From contig JAEXEM010000077.1 of the NCBI GenBank assembly GCA_023401045.1, positions 1 through 14,958 of the forward strand: DNA of 14,958 nucleotides, in the 5' to 3' direction. Shown piece by piece: positions 9,425 through 14,958 of the stretch. Made by a program: the position numbers and the translations under genes. The DNA is from Actinomycetes bacterium (GTDB taxonomy: Bacteria > Actinomycetota > Actinomycetes > Actinomycetales > Cellulomonadaceae). The notes beneath the pieces are model-generated. The model was not told where the DNA came from. It saw only the letters and a list, made by a program, of their open reading frames with translations, and ran no database searches. The number at the start of each line of letters is the position of its first letter. Position 1 is the first letter of the stretch.

Positions 9425-10633
9425 TCACGCCCCGATGGTCGTGAGGAACTGCCCGTTGTAGCGCTCCTCCTCGGCCGGCGTGAGCGTCCGGAAGACGTGG
9501 GCCCGGGAGAGGAACTCCTCGGTGGGGAAGATGAGCGGGTCCTCGGCGAGCTCGGGGTCGGTACGGGCGAGCACCTCCTGGGCGCCCTGCACCGGGGTGA
9601 TGTAGTTGACCCAGGCCGCGACCTCCGCGGCGACCTCGGGGTCGTAGTAGTAGTCGAAGAGGTCCTCTGCCTGCGCGCGCCGCGGCGAGGCCTTCGGCAC
9701 GAGGAGGTTGTCGCTCCACAGCGTGCCGCCGGCCTCCGGGATCGCGAACGCGAAGCGGCCGTCGTGCTCGTAGTTGAGCGACGTGATGTCCCCGGACCAC
9801 GCGAAGCACGCGACGACGTCGCCGTTGGCGAGGTCCTGCGTGTAGGAGTTGCCGCGCACCTGGCGGATCTGACCGTTGTCGAGCTCGCGGCGCACGACGT
9901 CGAGCGCGTCGAACCAGTCGTCCGTGCTCCAGTCCGCCGCCGGGTTCGTGCCGTTCTCGAGCATGATGAGCCCGATGGTGTCGCGCATCTCCGACAGCAC
10001 CCCCACCCGGCCGCGCAGCTCGGGGTTCCACAGGTCGGAGACCGAGCGCACGCCGCCGGGGAGCGCCTGGGTGTCCCACGCGATGCCCGCGAACCCGGAC
10101 TGCCACGTGAGCGAGTACCGGCGCCCGTCGTCGAAGTCGACGGCGTCGAGGCTCGGCAGGATGTTCTCGGCGTTGGGGATGCGGGAGCGGTCGAGCTCGG
10201 CGACGTGCTCCTGACGGATCCAGCGGGCGGCCATCCAGTCGGTGAGAGTGACGACGTCGTACCCGATGTCCTGGCCCGCCTCGAGCTGACGCGACACCTT
10301 GCCGTGGAAGGAGTCGTTGTCCTCGATGTCCTCGGCGTAGTCGACGGCGATGCCGGAGCGCTCCTCGAACGCCTCGAGGGTCGGGAAGCTCGTGCCGGAC
10401 TCGTCCTGGTCGAGGTACAGGGTCCAGTTCGCCCAGCGCAGCGGACCGTCGGCGCGCTCCCCGGCCGACGCGGACCTCGGCGCACCACCGGTGCCGCAGG
10501 CGGCGAGCAGGGCGCCGGCGCCCAGCGCACCGGCGGCCCCGGCGAGGAACCGGCGGCGCGACACGCCCCGGGCCTGGCGCACGAGGTCGCGCACGCGCGG
10601 ATCCTCCGGCACGGGACGTCCGACGCTGCTCAT
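9425..10633 (-). CDS. potD: Polyamine-binding lipoprotein, PotD/PotF type, Tat-exported
   Basis: Extracytoplasmic substrate-binding lipoprotein that delivers polyamines to PotABC, 402 aa. The N-terminus has a twin-arginine motif SRRRFLAG (residues 25-32), a short hydrophobic stretch and a lipobox LLAAC with the lipidated Cys at 46. This predicts Tat-dependent export of a lipoprotein anchored on the outer face of the membrane. The mature part starts LRWANWTLYLDQ and carries YDVVTLTDWMAARWI and NYITPVQGA, as in PotD-like proteins. An ATG at 10631-10633 with AGGAG 4 nt upstream (GAGAGGAG region) sets the start. It is the first gene of the operon. The 240-nt upstream region contains the repeated ACGGAAnCCGT-type boxes. 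Whether it prefers putrescine or spermidine cannot be read from the sequence. Confidence 0.93.
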   Translation of the reverse strand: MSSVGRPVPEDPRVRDLVRQARGVSRRRFLAGAAGALGAGALLAACGTGGAPRSASAGERADGPLRWANWTLYLDQDESGTSFPTLEAFEERSGIAVDYAEDIEDNDSFHGKVSRQLEAGQDIGYDVVTLTDWMAARWIRQEHVAELDRSRIPNAENILPSLDAVDFDDGRRYSLTWQSGFAGIAWDTQALPGGVRSVSDLWNPELRGRVGVLSEMRDTIGLIMLENGTNPAADWSTDDWFDALDVVRRELDNGQIRQVRGNSYTQDLANGDVVACFAWSGDITSLNYEHDGRFAFAIPEAGGTLWSDNLLVPKASPRRAQAEDLFDYYYDPEVAAEVAAWVNYITPVQGAQEVLARTDPELAEDPLIFPTEEFLSRAHVFRTLTPAEEERYNGQFLTTIGA

Positions 10634-10693
10634 CTCGCTCCTCTCGGCCGGCCGGGACCGGCTGACTCATGGACCAGCTGCACACCGCCCGGA

Positions 10694-10704
10694 ACGGAAT
10701 CCGT
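10694..10704. promoter_or_regulatory. Proposed operator box P1 upstream of potD
   Basis: ACGGAATCCGT is an 11-bp sequence palindromic except for its centre. It differs at one position from the box at 12433-12443 and at one position from the box at 12464-12474, both in the lrp promoter region. It lies 61 nt upstream of the potD ATG and exactly 31 bp from box P2. Lrp binding is proposed, not shown. Confidence 0.5.
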
Positions 10705-10724
10705 CGTCGATGGCACGGCAGGCG

Positions 10725-10737
10725 ACGGAAAACCGGT
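10725..10737. promoter_or_regulatory. Proposed operator box P2 upstream of potD
   Basis: ACGGAAAACCGGT shares the left half ACGGAA with box P1 and contains an ACCG right half displaced by one base. Its start is 31 bp from the start of P1, the same distance as between the two boxes in the lrp promoter region. It is a weaker palindrome than P1. Confidence 0.4.
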
Positions 10738-10755
10738 CAGGGCGGAACTTTCGGT

Positions 10756-10766
10756 GATGAACCCGA
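10756..10766. promoter_or_regulatory. Possible third, degenerate operator box P3 upstream of potD
   Basis: GATGAACCCGA lies another 31 bp beyond P2 and matches the core GGAAnCCG at seven of eight positions, but its flanks do not match. It is listed because of the phase; alone it would not be called. It partly overlaps the small inverted repeat CCCGA-GACT-TCGGG at 10762-10775. Confidence 0.2.
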
Positions 10767-10775
10767 GACTTCGGG
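10762..10775. other. Small inverted repeat between aldehyde dehydrogenase and potD
   Basis: CCCGA and TCGGG are separated by 4 nt, forming a 5-bp stem. It lies about 100 nt after the aldehyde dehydrogenase stop and 129 nt before potD. It lacks a T tract. It may be a weak terminator, part of a regulatory site, or chance. The remaining intergenic DNA (10776-10873) shows only a TANNNT hexamer TAGCAT on the minus strand (10790-10795), a possible -10 for potD with no clear -35. Confidence 0.25.
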
Positions 10776-10873
10776 CGTGACGGCGCCACATGCTACGAGC
10801 GCGGGGAGGGGCGCGGAACGGGGCGCCCACGTGTCGGGATCGTCACGGCTCGTCCCCCTCCGTGCTGCTCGGC

Positions 10874-12304
10874 TCAGGCGTCGAACGCGGACATGACGTG
10901 CTTGAGGCGCGTGTAGTCCTCGAAACCGGCGAGCGAGAGGTCCTTGCCGTAGCCCGAGCTCTTGACACCCCCGTGCGGCATCTCGGCGACGAACGGCAGG
11001 TGCGTGTTGACCCACACCACACCCGCGTCGAGCGCGCGGGAGACCCGCAGCGCGCGGGCGTGGTCCCGCGTCCACACCGAGGACGCGAGCCCGTACCGCA
11101 CGCCGTTCGCCCACCGCACCGCCTCGTCCTCGTCCGTGACCGTCTGCACCGTGACGACGGGGCCGAACACCTCCTCCTGCACGACCTCGTCGGACTGCCG
11201 CAGCCCGTCGACCACGGTGGCCTCGAGGAACCACCCCGGTCGCGGTACGCGCCCGCCGCCGGTGACGACGCGGGCGTGCGCCGGCAGGCGGTCGAGGAAC
11301 CCCGTGACGCGCTCGAGCTGGCCGGCGTTGTTGACGGGCCCGAACGCGACGTCGGGGTCGTCGGGCGGGCCGGTGCGGCGGGTGCGAGCGGCGTCCGCGA
11401 GCGCGGCGACGAGGTCGTCGTGCAGGCTCTCGTGCACGAGCACGCGGGTCGCCGCGGTGCAGTCCTGCCCGGCGTTGTAGTAGCCGGCCTCGGCGATGGC
11501 GTCGGCCGCTGCCGCGACGTCCGCGTCCTCGAGCACGAGCACCGGCGCCTTCCCGCCGAGCTCGAGGTGGACCCGCTTGAGCCCGTCCGCCGCGGCGCGC
11601 GCGACCTCCCGACCCGCCCGCACGGAACCGGTGATCGCCACCATGTCGGGGCGCGGGTGCGCGACGACCGCGCGCCCGGTGTCCCGGTCCCCGCAGACGA
11701 CGTTGAGGACACCGGGCGGCAGCACCTCGCGCGCGAGGCGCGCGAGCGCGACGGTCGTCACCGGGGTCGTGTCGGACGGCTTGAGGACGACCGTGTTGCC
11801 GGCGGCGAGCGCCGGCCCGATCTTCCACACGGCCATCATGAGCGGGTAGTTCCACGGCGTCACCTGCCCGACGACGCCGACCGGCTCCCGGCGCACCCAC
11901 GAGGTGTGCCCGGCGAGGTACTCGCCCGCTGCCAGCCCGGTGAGGACCCGCGCGGCGCCGGCGAAGAACCGCAGCTGGTCGACGCACGGGGGCACCTCGT
12001 CGGTGCGGGTGAGGTGCAGCGGCTTGCCGGTGTTGCGCGACTCCGCCGCGACGAGCTCCTCGGCGTGCTGCTCGACGAGGTCGGCGAGCGCGAGCAGCGC
12101 CGCCTGGCGCTCGGCGGGCGTCGTGCGCCCCCACGTCTGCGCGGCGCGGTCCGCGGCCGCGTAGGCAGCGTCGACGTCGGGCGCACCGCTCAGCGGTGCG
12201 CGCAGGTACTCCTCGCCGCTCGAGGGGTCGACGACCGCGGTCGTAGCGCCGTCGAGCGCCGGCACGTCCTGGCCGTCGACGACGTTGGTGAGCTCCGTGG
12301 TCAC
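10874..12304 (-). CDS. Aldehyde dehydrogenase, gamma-aminobutyraldehyde type
   Basis: NAD(P)-dependent aldehyde dehydrogenase, 476 aa, cytoplasmic. In this context it likely oxidises 4-aminobutanal from putrescine breakdown to GABA. The Rossmann region carries TPWNYPLMMAVWKIGPALAAGNTVVLKPS. The catalytic pair is E248 in HLELGGKAP and C282 in NAGQDCTAATR, with the normal 34-residue spacing, and EEVFGPV occurs towards the C-terminus. The GTG at 12302-12304 is chosen because GAGGAGG lies 6 nt upstream, a near-perfect Shine-Dalgarno sequence. The open frame continues upstream past the lrp start, but that part is intergenic or a shadow. The gene is divergent from lrp and upstream of potD on the same strand with a 240-nt gap. 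Specificity for aminobutyraldehyde is inferred from overall resemblance to PatD/Prr-type enzymes and from the neighbours; betaine-aldehyde or other amino-aldehydes are alternatives. Confidence 0.88.
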   Translation of the reverse strand: MTTELTNVVDGQDVPALDGATTAVVDPSSGEEYLRAPLSGAPDVDAAYAAADRAAQTWGRTTPAERQAALLALADLVEQHAEELVAAESRNTGKPLHLTRTDEVPPCVDQLRFFAGAARVLTGLAAGEYLAGHTSWVRREPVGVVGQVTPWNYPLMMAVWKIGPALAAGNTVVLKPSDTTPVTTVALARLAREVLPPGVLNVVCGDRDTGRAVVAHPRPDMVAITGSVRAGREVARAAADGLKRVHLELGGKAPVLVLEDADVAAAADAIAEAGYYNAGQDCTAATRVLVHESLHDDLVAALADAARTRRTGPPDDPDVAFGPVNNAGQLERVTGFLDRLPAHARVVTGGGRVPRPGWFLEATVVDGLRQSDEVVQEEVFGPVVTVQTVTDEDEAVRWANGVRYGLASSVWTRDHARALRVSRALDAGVVWVNTHLPFVAEMPHGGVKSSGYGKDLSLAGFEDYTRLKHVMSAFDA

Positions 12305-12362
12305 GCAGGTCCTCCTCACGTCCTCGCCGAGGGCGGGACGGCCGGTGCGGTCGGTTGCGGCG

Positions 12363-12368
12363 AGGGTA
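12363..12368 (-). promoter_or_regulatory. Candidate -10 element of the aldehyde dehydrogenase gene
   Basis: TACCCT on the minus strand fits TANNNT and lies 58 nt upstream of the GTG. It would give a leader of about 50 nt that carries the GAGGAGG ribosome-binding site. No good -35 is visible. The boxes at 12433 and 12464 lie roughly 80 and 110 bp upstream of this putative start. Confidence 0.35.
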
Positions 12369-12402
12369 GCGGCGGCGCAGGGTCGCGCGGCACCCCTGAC
12401 GA

Positions 12403-12421
12403 CCGATCCTGCGCCGATCCT
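12403..12421 (+). repeat. Direct repeat CCGATCCT in the divergent promoter region
   Basis: CCGATCCT occurs at 12403-12410 and again at 12414-12421, start to start 11 bp, about one helical turn. It lies between the aldehyde dehydrogenase and lrp genes. It could be a second regulator site or chance; no function is assigned. Confidence 0.3.
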
Positions 12422-12432
12422 CGCGACGCACC

Positions 12433-12443
12433 ACGGAAACCGT
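12433..12443. promoter_or_regulatory. Proposed operator box L1 in the divergent region
   Basis: ACGGAAACCGT is an 11-bp sequence palindromic except for its centre, ten of eleven positions identical to box P1 upstream of potD. Its centre is about 72 bp upstream of the predicted lrp transcription start. Confidence 0.5.
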
Positions 12444-12463
12444 CGCCGCGACCCCCGTGGGAG

Positions 12464-12474
12464 ACGGAATCCCT
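12464..12474. promoter_or_regulatory. Proposed operator box L2 overlapping the lrp -35
   Basis: ACGGAATCCCT matches P1 at ten of eleven positions and lies exactly 31 bp from L1. Its last base is the first base of the candidate lrp -35 box. Its centre would lie near -41 of the predicted lrp start, a position compatible with either activation or autorepression. Confidence 0.45.
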
Positions 12475-12503
12475 TGCCTCGGGGCTCGCCGCCGGGCGAG
12501 GAT
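12474..12503 (+). promoter_or_regulatory. Candidate leaderless promoter of the lrp operon
   Basis: TTGCCT (12474-12479) as -35 and GAGGAT (12498-12503) as -10 are separated by 18 bp, and the -10 ends exactly 6 nt before the lrp ATG. The GAGG could instead act as a Shine-Dalgarno sequence about 8 nt from the ATG. The same hexamer with the same distance precedes the DNA glycosylase gene. Confidence 0.4.
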
Positions 12504-12509
12504 CGAGCC

Positions 12510-12980
12510 ATGACGCAGCGTGACCGCGGCCCGGTCGTCCTCGACCCGGCCGCCAAGGGCATCATCGAGCAGCTCCAGGAGGACGGCCGCCGGCCGTACG
12601 CGACGATCGGCAAGGCGGTCGGCCTCTCGGAGGCGGCCGTCCGGCAGCGCGTCCAGCGGCTGCAGGAGACCGGTGTCATCCAGATCGTCGCGGTGACCGA
12701 CCCGCTCCAGGTCGGCTTCCGCCGCCAGGCGATGATCGGCATCCGCGCCGACGGCGACCTCAACGCGCTCGCCGAGCAGGTCGCCGCCGTCCCCGAGGTC
12801 GACTACGTCGTCGTCACCGCCGGGTCGTTCGACGTCCTCGTCGAGGTCGTCTGCGAGGACGACGACCACCTGCTCGAGGTCCTCAGCACGTCCATCCGCG
12901 CCCTGCCCGGGGTGCGCAGCACCGAGACCTTCGTCTACCTCCGTCTGCACAAGCAGCTCTACAACTGGGGGACCCGATGA
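12510..12980 (+). CDS. Lrp/AsnC-family transcriptional regulator
   Basis: Feast/famine-type DNA-binding regulator, 156 aa, full family length. The N-terminal winged helix-turn-helix spans about residues 11-60, with recognition helix region LSEAAVRQRVQRLQETGVI. The C-terminal RAM ligand-binding and oligomerisation domain spans about residues 70-145 (QAMIGIRADG, then YVVVTAGSFDVLVEV). The ATG at 12510 fits the family start and the promoter geometry; the frame is open upstream, but that would cover the promoter. The stop overlaps the aminotransferase ATG (ATGA). Its position between divergent polyamine genes suggests that it senses a polyamine or amino acid and controls both the aldehyde dehydrogenase/pot genes and its own operon. 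That is inference from context; the ACGGAAnCCGT boxes are the proposed targets. Confidence 0.93.
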   Translation: MTQRDRGPVVLDPAAKGIIEQLQEDGRRPYATIGKAVGLSEAAVRQRVQRLQETGVIQIVAVTDPLQVGFRRQAMIGIRADGDLNALAEQVAAVPEVDYVVVTAGSFDVLVEVVCEDDDHLLEVLSTSIRALPGVRSTETFVYLRLHKQLYNWGTR

Positions 12981-14353
12981 GCACGACACCTCGCGGCACC
13001 GACCGGGGCGACGCCGCCCGGGACCACCTGTGGGGCCACTTCACGCGGCAGAGCGCGTGGGCCGAGCACGTCCCGACGATCGTGCGCGGCGAGGGCCACC
13101 ACGTGTGGGACGACGACGGGCACCGGCTCATCGACGGGCTGTCCGGCCTCTTCGTCGTCCAGCTCGGGCACGGCCGTGAGGAGCTCGCCGCCGCGGCCGC
13201 CGCGCAGGCGCGCGAGCTCGCGTACTTCCCCGTGTGGTCGTACGCGCACCCGCAGGCCGTCGACCTCGCGGAGCGGCTCGCGTCCCACGCGCCCGGCGAC
13301 CTCGACCGGGTGTTCTTCACGACCGGGGGCGGCGAGGCCGTCGAGACGGCGTGGAAGCTCGCCAAGCAGTACTGGCGGCTGCGCGGCCGTCCCGGCAAGC
13401 ACAAGGTCGTCTCTCGCGCCGTCGCGTACCACGGCACGACGCACGGAGCGCTGTCGATCACCGGCCTGCCCGAGCTCAAGCAGCAGTTCGAGCCGCTCGT
13501 CCCGGGTGCGCTCAAGGTGCCGAACACCAACGCGTACCGCGCCCCGGAGCACCTGCGCGACGACCCGAAGGCGTTCGGGCGCTGGGCGGCCGACCGCATC
13601 GGCGAGGCCATCGAGATGGAGGGGCCCGAGACCGTCGCGGCGGTGTTCGTCGAGCCCGTGCAGAACGCCGGCGGGTGCTTCCCGCCGCCCCCGGGCTACC
13701 TCGAGCGTGTCCGGGAGATCTGCGACGAGCACGACGTCCTGCTGGTCTCCGACGAGGTCATCTGCGCGTTCGGGCGCATCGGCTCGATCTTCGCGTGCGA
13801 GGACCTCGGGTTCCAGCCCGACATGATCACGTGCGCCAAGGGCATGACGTCGGGCTACTCCCCCATCGGCGCGTGCATCGTCTCCGCACGCGTCTACGAG
13901 CCGTTCGCGCACGGCACGACGACCTTCGCGCACGGGTACACCTTCGGCGGGCACCCGGTGTCCGCGGCGGTGGCGATGGCGAACCTCGACCTCTTCGAGT
14001 CCGAGGGGGTCGTCGCGCACGTCCACGAGAACGCCCCCGTGCTCCGCGGCACCCTCGAGCGGCTCCTCGACCTGCCGATCGTCGGCGACGTGCGGGGCGA
14101 GGGGTTCTTCTACGGGATCGAGCTCGTCAAGGACAAGACCACCCGCGAGACGTTCGACGACGACGAGTCGGAGCGGCTGCTGCGCGGCTTCCTCACCCCC
14201 GCGCTCTACGAGGCGGGTCTCTACTGCCGTGCGGACGACCGCGGTGACCCGGTCGTCCAGCTCGCCCCGCCGCTCACCTGCGGCCCGGCGGAGTTCGACG
14301 AGATCGAGCAGATCCTGCGCGGTGTGCTGAGCGAGGCGGGTGCGCGCCTGTGA
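12977..14353 (+). CDS. Class III PLP aminotransferase, putrescine (SpuC-like) type
   Basis: Pyridoxal-phosphate aminotransferase of the omega-amine class, 458 aa, cytoplasmic. It likely transfers the amino group of putrescine (or a related diamine) to pyruvate or 2-oxoglutarate, giving 4-aminobutanal. Visible motifs are TTGGGEAVETAWKLAKQYW (phosphate-binding region), AYHGTTHGALSITG, the acidic VSDEVICAFGRIG that holds the PLP ring nitrogen, and the Schiff-base lysine K288 in ITCAKGMTSGYSPIGA. TTFAHGYTFGGHPVSAA follows. It starts at ATG 12977 overlapping the lrp stop, and its stop overlaps the next GTG start, so the three genes form a coupled operon. Class III enzymes have broad substrates (beta-alanine, taurine, GABA), so putrescine is an inference from the neighbours. 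Confidence 0.9.
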   Translation: MSTTPRGTDRGDAARDHLWGHFTRQSAWAEHVPTIVRGEGHHVWDDDGHRLIDGLSGLFVVQLGHGREELAAAAAAQARELAYFPVWSYAHPQAVDLAERLASHAPGDLDRVFFTTGGGEAVETAWKLAKQYWRLRGRPGKHKVVSRAVAYHGTTHGALSITGLPELKQQFEPLVPGALKVPNTNAYRAPEHLRDDPKAFGRWAADRIGEAIEMEGPETVAAVFVEPVQNAGGCFPPPPGYLERVREICDEHDVLLVSDEVICAFGRIGSIFACEDLGFQPDMITCAKGMTSGYSPIGACIVSARVYEPFAHGTTTFAHGYTFGGHPVSAAVAMANLDLFESEGVVAHVHENAPVLRGTLERLLDLPIVGDVRGEGFFYGIELVKDKTTRETFDDDESERLLRGFLTPALYEAGLYCRADDRGDPVVQLAPPLTCGPAEFDEIEQILRGVLSEAGARL

Positions 14354-14958
14354 CCGTCGCACGGACCTCGTTGTGGTGGGACCAGGTCGTCGCCGAGGAC
14401 CCCGGGGAGGCGGTGCCCCGGCCGCCGCTCGACGGTGACACGGTCGTCGACGTCGTCGTCGTCGGCGCCGGGTACACCGGGCTGTGGACGGCCTTCTACC
14501 TGCTCGAGACGGACCCCTCGCTCGACGTGCTCGTCGTCGAGGCGGACGTCGCCGGGTTCGGCGCGAGCGGCCGCAACGGCGGCTGGTGCTCCGCGCTGTT
14601 CCCCGTCGAGGCCGACGCGCTCGCGCGCCGGCACGGGTCCGACGCGGCACGGGAGATGCGCGCGGCCATGCGCGACACCGTCGTCGAGGTCGGCGGCGTC
14701 GCGGCGGCCGAGGAGATCGCGTGCGACTTCGCGTACGGCGGCACGGTCGTCGTCGCGCGCACCGCGCCGCAGGTCGACCGGCTCGCCGAGCAGGTCGCGC
14801 AGGCCAGGCGCTGGGGCGACGACCTGCGTCTGCTCGACCCCGACGACGTCACGGCGCACGTCCGTGCCGACGGGGTCCTCGCCGGCACGTGGACGCCCGA
14901 CTGCGCCCGCGTCCACCCCGTACGGCTCGTGCGCGGGCTGGCACGCGCCGTCGAGCAG
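14350..14958 (+). CDS. FAD-dependent oxidoreductase (DAO family), N-terminal part
   Basis: The first 203 codons of a flavoprotein oxidoreductase; the window ends before its C-terminus. The FAD-binding Rossmann motif VVVVGAGYTG (residues 35-44) is followed by the ribose-binding Glu in VLVVEADVAG (E64) and then GFGASGRNGGW (69-79). This resembles the ASGRNGG signature of gamma-glutamylputrescine oxidase and related amine or glycine oxidases. The GTG start at 14350-14352 overlaps the aminotransferase stop by 4 nt. In this operon it may oxidise a polyamine or gamma-glutamyl-polyamine, giving a second route alongside the transaminase. Other DAO-family substrates cannot be excluded. No frameshift is seen in the visible part. 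Confidence 0.88.
   Translation, partial: MTVARTSLWWDQVVAEDPGEAVPRPPLDGDTVVDVVVVGAGYTGLWTAFYLLETDPSLDVLVVEADVAGFGASGRNGGWCSALFPVEADALARRHGSDAAREMRAAMRDTVVEVGGVAAAEEIACDFAYGGTVVVARTAPQVDRLAEQVAQARRWGDDLRLLDPDDVTAHVRADGVLAGTWTPDCARVHPVRLVRGLARAVEQ

Noticed and set aside
9420..9429. GTGA at the potD stop considered as an overlapping start for potA
   Set aside because: That GTG is not in the potA frame; the first in-frame GTG is at 9420, 4 nt after the potD stop.
8215..9444. Plus-strand open frame opposite the pot ATPase gene
   Set aside because: The minus strand encodes all ABC ATPase motifs; this frame is its shadow.
10630..10830. Small minus-strand ORF (66 codons) ending in an ATGA overlap with the potD start, which could look like a leader peptide
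   Set aside because: Its third codon positions are far less G/C-biased than those of the real genes here. It has no ribosome-binding site that I can see, and it spans the operator-like boxes. The overlap is best explained by chance.
12285..12509. N-terminal extension of the lrp frame by 75 codons
   Set aside because: The extension would cover the divergent promoter region and both boxes. Lrp/AsnC proteins are normally about 150 residues, and the protein is full length from the ATG at 12510.
12959..14650. Long open frame on the minus strand opposite the aminotransferase
   Set aside because: It is antisense to an intact class III aminotransferase; the translation is Arg-rich low complexity without motifs.

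Overview
The window is very GC-rich with strong G/C third-position bias, several GTG starts, Tat/lipoprotein export and an actinobacterial isoprenoid/proS neighbourhood. I infer a chromosomal segment of a high-GC actinomycete, plausibly Micrococcales such as Cellulomonadaceae. The genus is a guess. I saw no RNA genes, insertion sequences, CRISPR arrays or phage genes. Almost all of the DNA is accounted for by 13 genes; the last one runs off the right edge.

Left part (1-6420), housekeeping. Prolyl-tRNA synthetase (proS, minus) is divergent from a MutM/Nei-family DNA glycosylase (plus). The glycosylase converges on a DUF4081-GNAT acetyltransferase (minus), followed on the minus strand by ispG (MEP isoprenoid pathway) and a site-2 protease (RseP/Rip1 type). 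The order rseP-ispG-GNAT-proS is the usual actinobacterial one. However, dxr, which normally lies just upstream of rseP, is absent, and the polyamine cluster abuts rseP instead.

Right part (6531-14958), a polyamine uptake and catabolism cluster. On the minus strand a complete ABC importer lies in the order potD (Tat lipoprotein binding protein), potA (ATPase), potB and potC (permeases). Its genes overlap by 4 nt or are separated by 4 nt. Upstream on the same strand lies a gamma-aminobutyraldehyde-type aldehyde dehydrogenase. Divergent from that is an operon of an Lrp/AsnC regulator, a class III (putrescine-type) aminotransferase and an FAD-dependent DAO-family oxidoreductase (partial), joined by 4-nt overlaps. 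The inferred flow is putrescine import, deamination to 4-aminobutanal by the transaminase (or oxidation by the FAD enzyme), then oxidation to GABA by the dehydrogenase, under control of the Lrp protein.

The most interesting non-coding signal is a short near-palindromic box, ACGGAAnCCGT. It occurs as a pair in the intergenic region upstream of potD and as a pair in the divergent aldehyde dehydrogenase/lrp region, and the spacing within both pairs is exactly 31 bp (about three helical turns). I propose these as operators of the local Lrp protein. A second pattern is that several transcription units start with a -10-like hexamer exactly 6 (once 7) nt before the start codon, as expected for leaderless mRNAs.
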